Origin: Pseudonocardia halophobica | GTDB lineage: Bacteria; Actinomycetota; Actinomycetes; Mycobacteriales; Pseudonocardiaceae | Assembly: GCF_027922425.1 (NCBI RefSeq) | Contig: NZ_BSFQ01000007.1 | Location: forward strand, 124,001 to 188,000 | DNA: 64,000 bases | Direction: 5' to 3' | The notes under the pieces: generated by a model | What the model was told of the DNA's origin: nothing | The model's input: the letters and a program-made list of their open reading frames with translations, nothing else | Database searches by the model: none | Position numbers and translations under genes: made by a program | Shown: piece by piece, positions 56,251 through 64,000 of the stretch | How positions within the stretch are numbered: the stretch's first letter is position 1 | How the letters are laid out: every line of letters begins with the position of its first letter

Positions 56251-58611
56251 TCAGCTCCCGTGGTGCCGCTGGCGCGGCGCCCGGCCGTACGGCTGCTCCA
56301 CCGGGTCGACGGTGGGCGGCGAGGGCAGCGGCCGCACCTGCGGGTCCTCGGCCAGCGCGACCGGCTCGCCGTGGTGGCGCAGCCGCATCGGCGGGCCGCT
56401 GACCAGCGTGTACTCCACGTCGTCCTGGGTGATCGTGACCCGGATGTGCCGCCCCTGCCAGCGCAGCCCGAACGAGATCCGGGTGAGCGCGGCCGGCAGC
56501 ACCGGCGCGAAGGCCAGCCCGGTCGCGTCGCACGTCATGCCGCCGAGCCCGGTGGTGATCGCCACCCAGGTGCCGGCCATCGACGCGATGTGCATGCCGT
56601 GGTCGGTGTTGCCGGCCAGGTTGTTGAGGTCGATGAGCGCGGCCTCGGCCAGGTAGTCGTAGGCCAGGTCGAGGTGCCCGGTGCGCGCGGCGACCATCGA
56701 CTGCGTGCACGCGGACAGCGACGAGTCCCGCACGGTGATCGCCTCGTAGTAGGCGAAGTTGCGGCGCATCTGCTCCGGCGTGAAGGCGTCCGGCCGCAGC
56801 TGCATCGCCAGCACCAGGTCGGCCTGCTTGATCACCTGCTTGCGGTACAGGTCGAAGTACGGGTAGTGCAGCAGCAGCGGGTAGGTGTCGGCCGGGGTGC
56901 GCTCGAAGTCCCAGATCTTGTGCTTGGTGAAGCCCTCGGACTGCGGGTGCACGCGCAGCTCGTCGTCGAACGGGATCCGCATCGAGGCCGCCGCGTCGCG
57001 CCAGCTGGCCATCTCCTCGGAGTTCACGCCCAGCTTGGCCGCGCTGCGCGGGTGCTTCGCGGCGACCTCGGCGGCGTAGCGCAGGTTCAGCTGCGCCATC
57101 AGGTTCGTGTAGACGTTGTTGTCCACGATCGCCGAGTACTCGTCCGGGCCCGTCACGCCGTCGATCCGGAACTCGCCCGCCGAGTCGTGGTGGCCCAGCG
57201 AGCGCCACAGCCGCGCGGTGGCGACCAGGATCTCCAGGCCGGTCTCCAGCTCGAACTGGGTGTCGCCGGTCGCGGCGACGTGCCGGCGCACGGCGTCGGC
57301 GATGTCGGCGTTGATGTGGAAGGCCGCGGTGCCGGCGGGCCAGTACCCCGAGCACTCCTCGCCGCGGATGGTGCGCCACGGGAAGGCGGCGCCGTCGAGG
57401 CCGAGCTGCTGGGCGCGCTCGAAGGCCTTCGGCAGGATCGACTGCCGCCAGCGCAGCGCGTCGGCCGCCGCGTCGGGCGCCAGGAAGGACAGCACCTGCA
57501 GGCAGAAGGTCTCGGTGTCCCAGAAGGTGTGCCCGTCGTAGCCGTCGGCGGTGAGGCCCTTCGCCGAGATGCACCGGCGCTCGGCGCGGGCGCCGGCCTG
57601 CAGCACGTGGAAGGTGGCCAGGCGGACGGCCTGCTGGAGCTCCGCGTCGCCGTCGATCTCGACGTCGGCGGTCTCCCAGAAGTCCTCGAGGTACTCGGCC
57701 TGCTCGCGGAGCAGCCCCTCCCAGCCCGTGTAGCGGGCGGCGGCCAGCGCGGCCCGGACCTGGTCGTAGACCGCGGGCAGGCTGCGCTGCGACGACCAGC
57801 CGTAGGACAGGTACTTGACGATCTTCAGCGTCTCGCCGGGCTTGACCCGCCCGATGATCGTGGTGCTGCCGGTGTCCTCGGTGGCGTCCGAGGTGATCTT
57901 GATGCCCTCGGGCCCGTGCACCTCGTGGTCCATCGCGGCGGCGACCCGCAGCCCCGACTTCCGGGTGCTGTGCACCAGCGTGGCGCCGGCCTCGTCGGCG
58001 CGGTGCATCTCCGATTCGAGCGCGTTGGTGAGCGCGGCCTCCAGGCGCGGGTCGTCCGCGCCGCGGGTCGGCAGCTGCTCGTTGGCCACCAGCTCGGACT
58101 GCACGACGAGCAGCGCCGGCTCGTCGAGCACCTCGACCTCGTAGCAGATGGCGGCGATGGCGCGCTGGGTCAGCGACACGAGCCGTGTGCTGTGCACCCG
58201 CACCACGCGCCCGGCCGGGGACTCCCACTCGACCTCGCGGGTCAGCGTGCCCGCGCGCAGGTCGAGCACCCGCTCGTGCCGGCGGAGCTTGCCGTAGCGC
58301 AGGTCGAACGGCTCGTCGTCGACCAGCAGCCGGATCAGCTTGCCGTTGGTGACGTTGATGATCGTCTGCCCGGACTCCGGGTAGCCGTAGCCGCCCTCGG
58401 CGTACGGCAGCGGCCGGACCTCGTAGAACGAGTTCAGGTAGGTCCCGGGCAGGTGGTGCGGATCGCCCTCGTCGAGGTTGCCGCGCAGCCCGATGTGGCC
58501 GTTGGACAGCGCGAAGACCGACTCGGTCTGGCCCATCGCGGCGATGTCGAGGGTCGGCTCGCGCACGACCCAGGGCTCGACCGCGAAGGTGCGGCCCGCG
58601 TCCGGCTTCAC
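56251..58611 (-). CDS. Glycoside hydrolase family 65 phosphorylase (trehalose/maltose/kojibiose type)
   Basis: This 786-aa GH65 enzyme phosphorolyses an alpha-glucosyl disaccharide to beta-glucose-1-phosphate. The N-terminal beta-sandwich has [20 protein letters not shown] (about 31-50). The (alpha/alpha)6 barrel has [20 protein letters not shown] (about 358-377) and the catalytic acid Glu491 in [36 protein letters not shown] near the end is typical. Its GTG overlaps the stop of a beta-phosphoglucomutase gene (GTGA), the expected partner that converts the released sugar phosphate. The exact disaccharide is not evident. Confidence 0.92.
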   Translation of the reverse strand: MKPDAGRTFAVEPWVVREPTLDIAAMGQTESVFALSNGHIGLRGNLDEGDPHHLPGTYLNSFYEVRPLPYAEGGYGYPESGQTIINVTNGKLIRLLVDDEPFDLRYGKLRRHERVLDLRAGTLTREVEWESPAGRVVRVHSTRLVSLTQRAIAAICYEVEVLDEPALLVVQSELVANEQLPTRGADDPRLEAALTNALESEMHRADEAGATLVHSTRKSGLRVAAAMDHEVHGPEGIKITSDATEDTGSTTIIGRVKPGETLKIVKYLSYGWSSQRSLPAVYDQVRAALAAARYTGWEGLLREQAEYLEDFWETADVEIDGDAELQQAVRLATFHVLQAGARAERRCISAKGLTADGYDGHTFWDTETFCLQVLSFLAPDAAADALRWRQSILPKAFERAQQLGLDGAAFPWRTIRGEECSGYWPAGTAAFHINADIADAVRRHVAATGDTQFELETGLEILVATARLWRSLGHHDSAGEFRIDGVTGPDEYSAIVDNNVYTNLMAQLNLRYAAEVAAKHPRSAAKLGVNSEEMASWRDAAASMRIPFDDELRVHPQSEGFTKHKIWDFERTPADTYPLLLHYPYFDLYRKQVIKQADLVLAMQLRPDAFTPEQMRRNFAYYEAITVRDSSLSACTQSMVAARTGHLDLAYDYLAEAALIDLNNLAGNTDHGMHIASMAGTWVAITTGLGGMTCDATGLAFAPVLPAALTRISFGLRWQGRHIRVTITQDDVEYTLVSGPPMRLRHHGEPVALAEDPQVRPLPSPPTVDPVEQPYGRAPRQRHHGS

Positions 58612-59342
58612 TGGTCCTCCAACAGCTCGGAGAGGTCGGACACCACGACGTCGGCGCCGTGCTCGCGCAGCTTGTCCGCGTGCCCGAGCCGGTCGACGCC
58701 GACGACCCGGCCGAAGCCGCCGGCCCGGCCCGCCTCGACGCCCGCCAGTGCGTCCTCGTACACGACGGCGGCCGTGCGCGGCACGCCCAGGTCCTCGGCC
58801 GCCGCCAGGAAAGTGTCCGGCTTCGGCTTGCCCGGCAGCCCGCGCTCGCGCGCGACGACGCCGTCGACCCGGTGGTCGATCAGCTCGGCCAGCCCGGCCA
58901 CGTCGAGCACCTGCTCGGCGTTGGCCGACGACGACACCACCGCCACCTTCAGGCCGGCCTTCCGGACGGCCTCGAGGTACGGCCGCGAGGCCGGGTACAC
59001 GTCGACGCCCTTCTCCTGCAGCACGACCTGCACCAGGTCGTTCTTGCGGGTGGACAGCCCCCAGAGCGTCTCGGCGTCGGGCGGGTCGTCCGGGCTGCCC
59101 TCGGGCAGCGTGATCCCCCGGGAGGCGAGGAAGCTGCGGGTGCCCTCCAGCCGCGGCTTGCCGTCGACGTACGGGCCGTAGTCGGCGGCGACGTCGAACG
59201 GCCGGTAACCGGGACCCTCGTGCCGGGCGAGGAACTCGTCGAACATGGTCTTCCACGAGGTCGCGTGCACGCCGGCGGTGTCGGTGAGCACACCGTCGAG
59301 GTCGAACAGGCAGGCGCGGGCGCCGTCGGGGAGGCCGAGCAT
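58608..59342 (-). CDS. Beta-phosphoglucomutase-type HAD phosphatase family protein
   Basis: This 244-aa HAD protein converts beta-glucose-1-phosphate to glucose-6-phosphate in this gene context. It has the nucleophile pair Asp14 and Asp16 in [14 protein letters not shown], a cap region with [12 protein letters not shown]-like text, motif [16 protein letters not shown] (about 132-145), and motif [20 protein letters not shown] with [18 protein letters not shown] (about 192-209). It overlaps the GH65 gene by 4 bases. Start ATG at 59342. The pair is a common actinobacterial disaccharide-salvage unit. Confidence 0.92.
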   Translation of the reverse strand: MLGLPDGARACLFDLDGVLTDTAGVHATSWKTMFDEFLARHEGPGYRPFDVAADYGPYVDGKPRLEGTRSFLASRGITLPEGSPDDPPDAETLWGLSTRKNDLVQVVLQEKGVDVYPASRPYLEAVRKAGLKVAVVSSSANAEQVLDVAGLAELIDHRVDGVVARERGLPGKPKPDTFLAAAEDLGVPRTAAVVYEDALAGVEAGRAGGFGRVVGVDRLGHADKLREHGADVVVSDLSELLEDQ

Positions 59343-59444
59343 GCGCGCACCGTAGCGTCCCGGTGATCGCGTCCGCAGACCGGCGCCGCGACATCACACC
59401 GTCGCCGCGCAGGTTGTCACCTGGCGTTCACACAGGTGGGTGGT

Positions 59445-61142
59445 TCAGCCCGGGCACGCGGCGGGCGCCGGCACCCGGAGCCGGGTCTCCCCGTGCCCCT
59501 CGTCCGCCACCACGACCTCGGCCCCGGCCGCCCCGTCGGGCAGGACGTGCACGGTGACCGCGCCGCCCTCCGGGCGCGGTTCGATGTGCTGCTGCACCGT
59601 CTCGCGCACGAGGACGAGCACCTGCAGCGGGGCGACGGCGAGGTCGGCGAGCTGCGCGGCGAGCACGTCGTCGACCGTCACGGTGGTCTCCAGGCGCCGG
59701 CCGAACCGGGCCTTCTCGATGGCCAGGTAGGCGCGGACGGCGGCCAGCTCGTCGGCCAGCGGGATCTCGGGGGTGCCGACGCGGTCGGCGGTGCGGCTGA
59801 GGTCGGCGAACCCGAGGAGGAGCTCGCGGGCCCGTCCCGGATCGGTCCGCATCAGGGAGGCGATGGTGTTGAAGGCGTTGTAGACGAAGTGCTGCTCGAG
59901 GCTGCGGTTGAGCGAGCTGGCGGGGCCGGGCGACGCGGTGCGGAGGTCCGCGGGCCGCTCCGGCACGGCCGGGAGGGCGGGCGGTTCCGGGGCCGGCGGC
60001 GCCGCACGGTCCGCGAGCCGGCCGTGCCCGTGCGGGGTGGGGACCCGCTCGCCGCGGCGGGCCGGGCCCCAGACCTCCGCCCCGTCCTCGGCCTGCTCGG
60101 CGCCGTCGCGTTCCCAGGGCGTGCCCGCCCAGTCCTCGGGGTCGACCTCCCCGGGCCGCAGGATCCCCCGCCACACCGGCAGCCGCAGGTGCGCGCCACG
60201 GGTCCAGCCCTGGTACTCGGCCTGCCCGACGATCCGGGGCACGACCCAGCGGGCGTCGTCGGCCACGGTCTCGGGCACGGAACCGGGACCGTCGCCCGCG
60301 AACGGCGAGACCTGCGCGTTGAGCGTGCGGAGCAGCTCGCCGACCTCCCGGCGCGCGGGGCCCGAGCCGATCCCGACCCGCCCGACGTACCGCAGCCGGC
60401 CGACGGGTCCGCCCGGCGCGGGCGGGGTCTCGGGGATGCCGAGCAGCAGGGCCCCGACGCGGCCGGGCCGGTTGCGCTCGGCCGGCATCCACCCCCCGAC
60501 GACGACCGGGCGCGCGCGCCGCAGCGGCACCCGCAGCCAGTCCCGGGTGCGCCGCCCGGCCTTGTACGCGGCGTCGACCCGCTTGAGGTGCAGCCCGTCG
60601 AGGCCGAAGCGCTCGGCCGCCTCCATCACGAACCCCGCCTCCGACGCCGGGTGCGAGGGCGGGACCAGCACCGGGGACCCGGCGATGCCCAGGCCCTCGA
60701 GGAGCGTGCGGCGCTCGGCGTAGGGGCGGCGCAGCAGCGGCCGGCCGTCGAGCCACAGCAGGTCGGTGACCACGAACCCGACCGGCACCCGGGAGCGGAG
60801 CGACTCCGAGGGCGTGACGGTCGAGGTGCGGCGCATCAGCGGGCGGCGGCTGGGGCGACCGGCGTCGTCGAGGGCGACGACCACGCCGTCGAGCACCATG
60901 CCGGAGCCCTTCACCCGGTCGCCGAGCACGGCGAGCTCGGGGAAGCTGCGGGTCACGCTGCGAGCGGTCGAGGAGAGCAGGCGCACGTGCCCGGGCCGGA
61001 CGTAGGCGACGCAGCGGAAGCCCGCCCAGGCGAACTCGACCGCCCAGTCACCGCCCCGCTCGCCGTCGGCCAGGTCCCCCTGGGAGGGGAGCATCGGCGG
61101 GACGACGTCGGGCATGCCGCCGCCCGCTCCCCGCCCTGTCAC
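59445..61142 (-). CDS. Fusion of inactive ATP-dependent DNA-ligase module and LytS-like kinase module
   Basis: The 565-aa protein joins two parts. Residues about 30-330 follow the LigD/LigC-type ligase: TDLLWLDGRPLLRRPYAERR (126-145), GLDGLHLKRVDAAYKAGRRT (180-199), DWLRVP, then an OB-like domain (RYVGRVGIGSGP, VGQAEYQGWTRGAHLRLPVW). The nucleotidyl-lysine motif reads EFAWAGFR (36-43) where active enzymes have E-x-K-x-D-G-x-R, so Lys and Asp are Ala. Motif III LDGVVV lacks its Glu. After a Pro-rich linker, residues 410-555 resemble LytS kinases: LEQHFVYNAFNTI (His418), ELAAVRAYLAIEKARFG, then a GHKL remnant where the N-box Asn is replaced (LVRETVQQHI) but DEGHG remains. The GTG at 61142 is used; ATG 61115 is possible. 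Function unknown. Confidence 0.8.
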   Translation of the reverse strand: MTGRGAGGGMPDVVPPMLPSQGDLADGERGGDWAVEFAWAGFRCVAYVRPGHVRLLSSTARSVTRSFPELAVLGDRVKGSGMVLDGVVVALDDAGRPSRRPLMRRTSTVTPSESLRSRVPVGFVVTDLLWLDGRPLLRRPYAERRTLLEGLGIAGSPVLVPPSHPASEAGFVMEAAERFGLDGLHLKRVDAAYKAGRRTRDWLRVPLRRARPVVVGGWMPAERNRPGRVGALLLGIPETPPAPGGPVGRLRYVGRVGIGSGPARREVGELLRTLNAQVSPFAGDGPGSVPETVADDARWVVPRIVGQAEYQGWTRGAHLRLPVWRGILRPGEVDPEDWAGTPWERDGAEQAEDGAEVWGPARRGERVPTPHGHGRLADRAAPPAPEPPALPAVPERPADLRTASPGPASSLNRSLEQHFVYNAFNTIASLMRTDPGRARELLLGFADLSRTADRVGTPEIPLADELAAVRAYLAIEKARFGRRLETTVTVDDVLAAQLADLAVAPLQVLVLVRETVQQHIEPRPEGGAVTVHVLPDGAAGAEVVVADEGHGETRLRVPAPAACPG

Positions 61143-61157
61143 GGTCCCTACGGTAAA

Positions 61158-61197
61158 CGGCCGTACCGGCCGAATGTCACCTGATCGGCCGTACGGC
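61158..61197. repeat. Imperfect inverted repeat upstream of the ligase/LytS fusion
   Basis: CGGCCGTAC occurs at 61158 and 61186, and the segment between can pair as GCCGTAC-C-GGCCGA with TCGGCCGTACGGC, leaving one bulged base. GCCGTACGGC (61188-61197) is a perfect palindrome. It sits within 60 bases of the fusion gene's start, so it may be an operator. Confidence 0.5.
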
Positions 61198-61386
61198 GGT
61201 GGCAGCGCGCCCAGGGCGCCCTCAGGTGCGGCGGATGGTGGTCGGCGGGCGGTCCGGGCGACGGAGCGCCCGCGGCCCGGACCGGTGGCCGCGGGGGTGC
61301 ATGATCCACACCCTCTGCTCCCCGACGGATCCGGACGGGCCGCCCGCTCTTCCGGCCGACGCGCTTCCTCCGGGCCCGCGGCCCTG

Positions 61387-61403
61387 ATACCCCTGAGGGG
61401 TAT
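61387..61403. promoter_or_regulatory. CsoR/RcnR-like operator (ATACCCC-TGA-GGGGTAT)
   Basis: This perfect 7-bp inverted repeat around TGA lies 17 bases upstream of the ATG at 61421. TACCCC...GGGGTA palindromes are the binding type of CsoR and CstR regulators that sense copper or persulfide. No CsoR gene is visible in the window. Confidence 0.55.
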
Positions 61404-61420
61404 CCGACCGAGGAGGCGCC

Positions 61421-61987
61421 ATGACCGCGATCGAGCCCGGCACGACCCGCCGGCACAGCTGGTTCCACCGGACCTGGCCCCCCGCGGCCGGGCTCGCCGT
61501 CGGGCTCGCCTCGGGGATCGGGATCGCCGACGGGGCCGAGGTCGCCCCGGTCGTCGCGGCGTCCGGGTTCGTCTATCTCGTGGCCGCGGCGCTCGGGTCG
61601 CGCTTCGCCGCGTGGCCGGCCTTCGCCGTGTCGGTCGTGCTGATCGCCGCGGCGAAGGTCGTGCCCGGGTTCGCGCCGACGTGGGGGATGCTCGCGATCG
61701 GCGCCGTGCTCCTGCTCCTCGGCCTGGCCCGGGGCCGGCGACGCCCGCCCTGGGGGCTGCCCCTGCAGGCGGCCGCGATGCTCGTGCTCGGGGCCGTCGC
61801 GCTGCTGGCGGCCGAGGTGTCGCCGACCTGGTCCGGCGTGCTGGTGGCGGGGGCGCTGCTGGTCCACGCCGCCTGGGACGTCCACCACCACCGCACCGGG
61901 CGGGTGGTCGTGCCGTCGATGGCGGTGTTCTGCGCGGTCCTCGACACGGCCCTCGCCGGGCTGGTGCTCGCCGTGACCCTCACCTGA
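61421..61987 (+). CDS. Polytopic membrane protein, unknown function
   Basis: The 188-aa protein has about six hydrophobic segments, for example AGLAVGLASGIGIADGAEVA, GFVYLVAAALGSRF, FAVSVVLIAAAKVVPG, MLAIGAVLLLLGLARG, LQAAAMLVLGAVALLAAEV and MAVFCAVLDTALAGLVLAVT. A conserved-looking soluble turn AAWDVHHHRTGRVVVPS (about 150-166) contains a His cluster. The ATG follows GAGGAGGCGCC. The CsoR-like operator directly upstream suggests response to copper or sulfur stress. The family is not recognised. Confidence 0.72.
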   Translation: MTAIEPGTTRRHSWFHRTWPPAAGLAVGLASGIGIADGAEVAPVVAASGFVYLVAAALGSRFAAWPAFAVSVVLIAAAKVVPGFAPTWGMLAIGAVLLLLGLARGRRRPPWGLPLQAAAMLVLGAVALLAAEVSPTWSGVLVAGALLVHAAWDVHHHRTGRVVVPSMAVFCAVLDTALAGLVLAVTLT

Positions 61988-62028
61988 GCCGGGCGGCCGG
62001 AGCCGACTCGTGGAGAATCGACCCCATC

Positions 62029-64000
62029 ATGACCGCCACCTCCGCCCCCACGCTCACCGACCGCCTGCCCACCGGCGACGACCCGGACGCCCTGGTCGAG
62101 GTGTTCGCGGACTGGGCCTTCGAGGAGCGGGGCCTCTCGCTCTACCCCGCCCAGGAGGAGGCGCTGCTGGAGATCGCGACCGGCGGCAACGTCATCCTCT
62201 CCACCCCCACCGGGTCCGGGAAGTCGCTCGTCGCGATCGCCGCGCACGCCGCCGCGCTCTCCCGCGGCGCCCGCACCTTCTACACCGCGCCGATCAAGGC
62301 GCTGGTCAGCGAGAAGTTCTTCGACCTCATCGAGGTGTTCGGCGCCGACAAGGTCGGCATGCTGACGGGCGACGCCGCCGTCAACGAGGGCGCGGAGATC
62401 ATCTGCTGCACCGCCGAGATCCTGGCGAACATCGCGCTGCGCCAGGGCGCGCAGGCGGACGTCGGCTCGGTCGTGATGGACGAGTTCCACTTCTACGCCG
62501 ACCCGGACCGCGGCTGGGCCTGGCAGGTGCCGCTGGTCGAGCTGCCCCAGGCGCAGTTCCTGCTGATGAGCGCCACGCTGGGCGACACGTCGTTCTTCCG
62601 GGACGACCTCACCCGCCGCACCGGCCGGGCCACCCGCGAGATCACCTCGGTCGAGCGGCCCGTGCCGCTGCACTACCGGTACGTCCTCACCCCGCTGCAC
62701 GAGACGATCACCGAGCTGCTCGAGACGCACGAGGCGCCGGTCTACGTCGTGCACTTCACCCAGCAGTCGGCCGTCGAGCGGGCGCAGGCGCTGATGAGCG
62801 TCAACGTCACCTCGAAGGAGGAGAAGGCGGCGATCGCCGAGCTGATCGGCGACTTCCGCTTCACCGCCGGGTTCGGCAAGACGCTGTCCCGGCTCGTCCG
62901 GCACGGGATCGGCGTGCACCACGCCGGCATGCTCCCCCGCTACCGGCGGCTCGTGGAGACGCTCGCCCAGGCCGGCCTGCTCAAGGTCATCTGCGGCACG
63001 GACACCCTCGGCGTCGGGATCAACGTGCCGATCCGGACGGTGCTGTTCACCGGCCTGTCGAAGTACGACGGCCGGCGCACCCGCCCGCTCAAGGCGCGCG
63101 AGTTCCACCAGATCGCCGGGCGGGCCGGCCGGGCGGGCTACGACACCGTCGGCACGGTCGTCGCCGAGGCGCCCGAGCACGAGATCGAGAACCACAAGGC
63201 GCTGCAGAAGGCGGGCGACGACCCGAAGAAGCGCCGCCGGGTGGTGCGCAAGCAGCCGCCGGAGGGCTTCGTCGGCTGGTCGCAGACCTCCTACGAGAAG
63301 CTGCAGGCCGCCCAGCCCGAGCCACTGACCAGCCACTTCCACGTGTCGCACGCGATGCTGCTGAACGTGATCTCCCGGCCCGGGGACGCGTTCACCGCGA
63401 TGCGGCACCTGCTCGAGGACAACCACGAGCCGCGCCCCCGGCAGCGCAAGCACATCCTGCGGGCCATCGCGATCTACCGGGCGCTGCTCGCCGCGGGCGT
63501 GGTGGAGAAGCTCGCGGAGCCCGACGCGGAGGGCCGCACGATCCGGCTCGTCGGCGACCTGCAGCTGGACTTCGCGCTCAACCAGCCGCTGTCGCCGTTC
63601 GCCCTGGCCGCCTTCGAGCTGCTGGACCGGGAGTCGCCGTCGTACGCGCACGACGTCGTCTCGGTCGTGGAGGCCACCCTCGACGATCCCCGCCCCGTGC
63701 TCTACGCCCAGGAGAACAAGGCCAAGGGCGAGGCCGTGGCCTCGATGAAGGCCGAGGGCATCGAGTACGAGGAGCGGATGACGCTCCTCGAGGACGTCTC
63801 GTACCCCAAGCCGCTCGAGGAGCTGCTGGTCGGGGCGCTGGAGACCTACCGGCGCGGAGCGCCGTGGGTCGAGGACGCCCGGCTCTCGCCCAAGTCCGTG
63901 GTGCGGGACATGTCCGAGCGGGCCATGACCTTCCACGAGTACGTGGCCTTCTACCAGCTCGCCCGCTCCGAGGGGCTGGTGCTGCGGTACCTCGCGGACT
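62029..64000 (+). CDS. DEAD/DEAH-box helicase (DUF3516 type), partial at window end
   Basis: The frame opens at the ATG at 62029 and stays open through the window end, so the C-terminus is missing (about 657 codons seen). Motif I is STPTGSGKS (about 58-66), motif II is VVMDEFHFYADPDRGWAWQV, motif III is LLMSATLGD and motif VI is HQIAGRAGRAGYDT. The context after motif VI (EAPEHEIENHKALQKAGDDP, KKRRRVVRKQPPEGFVGW) fits the actinobacterial Ski2-like helicases with a DUF3516 tail. A probable RNA or DNA translocase; its precise role is unknown. Confidence 0.9.
   Translation, partial: MTATSAPTLTDRLPTGDDPDALVEVFADWAFEERGLSLYPAQEEALLEIATGGNVILSTPTGSGKSLVAIAAHAAALSRGARTFYTAPIKALVSEKFFDLIEVFGADKVGMLTGDAAVNEGAEIICCTAEILANIALRQGAQADVGSVVMDEFHFYADPDRGWAWQVPLVELPQAQFLLMSATLGDTSFFRDDLTRRTGRATREITSVERPVPLHYRYVLTPLHETITELLETHEAPVYVVHFTQQSAVERAQALMSVNVTSKEEKAAIAELIGDFRFTAGFGKTLSRLVRHGIGVHHAGMLPRYRRLVETLAQAGLLKVICGTDTLGVGINVPIRTVLFTGLSKYDGRRTRPLKAREFHQIAGRAGRAGYDTVGTVVAEAPEHEIENHKALQKAGDDPKKRRRVVRKQPPEGFVGWSQTSYEKLQAAQPEPLTSHFHVSHAMLLNVISRPGDAFTAMRHLLEDNHEPRPRQRKHILRAIAIYRALLAAGVVEKLAEPDAEGRTIRLVGDLQLDFALNQPLSPFALAAFELLDRESPSYAHDVVSVVEATLDDPRPVLYAQENKAKGEAVASMKAEGIEYEERMTLLEDVSYPKPLEELLVGALETYRRGAPWVEDARLSPKSVVRDMSERAMTFHEYVAFYQLARSEGLVLRYLAD

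Noticed and set aside
62029-64000. Break or frameshift in the last helicase gene
   Set aside because: The frame is open to the window edge with motifs in order; it is only cut by the end of the window.

Overview
The window is high-GC DNA with GTG starts, dense gene packing and many 1-13 bp start/stop overlaps. It reads as the chromosome of a filamentous-type actinobacterium, most likely a Pseudonocardiaceae relative. Three things support this: a gcvP / MerR / bifunctional-nuclease / GarA / GcvH / CDP-alcohol-transferase block that matches the mycobacterial Rv1822-Rv1832 neighbourhood, an F420-dependent glucose-6-phosphate dehydrogenase, and a SigB/F-type stress sigma factor. I saw no rRNA, tRNA or CRISPR array.

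Layout. 1-8.5 kb: a partial membrane protein, two MarR regulators, a tandem DUF427 protein, pantothenate kinase, an AlkZ-like protein, a coupled pair of CNNM/CBS transporters and a 3-methyladenine-glycosylase-family protein. 8.5-15.2 kb: the glycine-cleavage and GarA block, with a tandem glycine riboswitch upstream of gcvP. 15.2-23.3 kb: an OsmC protein, a TPP enzyme, a signalling pair (MEDS-STAS plus MEDS-like-HATPase), a BTAD regulator, a second RsbW-like ATPase, an enoyl-CoA hydratase and fgd. 23.4-33.2 kb: a heterodimeric ABC exporter, an acyl-CoA dehydrogenase, RecQ, a nitronate-monooxygenase-like protein and an acyl-CoA ligase. 33.1-34.9 kb: a zinc-finger/coiled-coil protein next to 670 bases of non-coding DNA with a spaced GTGTGC repeat set. 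35-42.4 kb: a second nitronate-monooxygenase-like protein, an FAD reductase, and a vanillate-type demethylation locus (IclR, MFS, VanA, a coupled 79-aa protein, VanB).

42.5-51.6 kb: a GlsB-like protein, a lone tyrosine recombinase, flavohaemoglobin, then a tightly overlapped six-gene leftward operon (SDR, UbiA prenyltransferase, FAD reductase, type III polyketide synthase, isoprenylcysteine-methyltransferase-like protein, FAD oxygenase). That operon resembles the Streptomyces srsABC phenolic-lipid genes with three additions. 51.7-64 kb: a HelD-type helicase, a sigma factor with a recognisable stress promoter, topoisomerase IB, a GH65 phosphorylase with its partner phosphomutase, an unusual fusion of an apparently inactive DNA-ligase module to a LytS-type kinase module, a membrane protein behind a CsoR-like operator, and a DEAD/DEAH helicase cut by the window end.

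The most unusual items are the ligase-like/LytS-like double pseudoenzyme at 59445-61142, a three-unit palindrome array with an exact 41-bp period at 27113-27214, the extended phenolic-lipid operon at 45842-51563, and the repeat-plus-coiled-coil locus at 33148-34912. All functional statements come from reading the sequence and recalling protein families. No database search was run.
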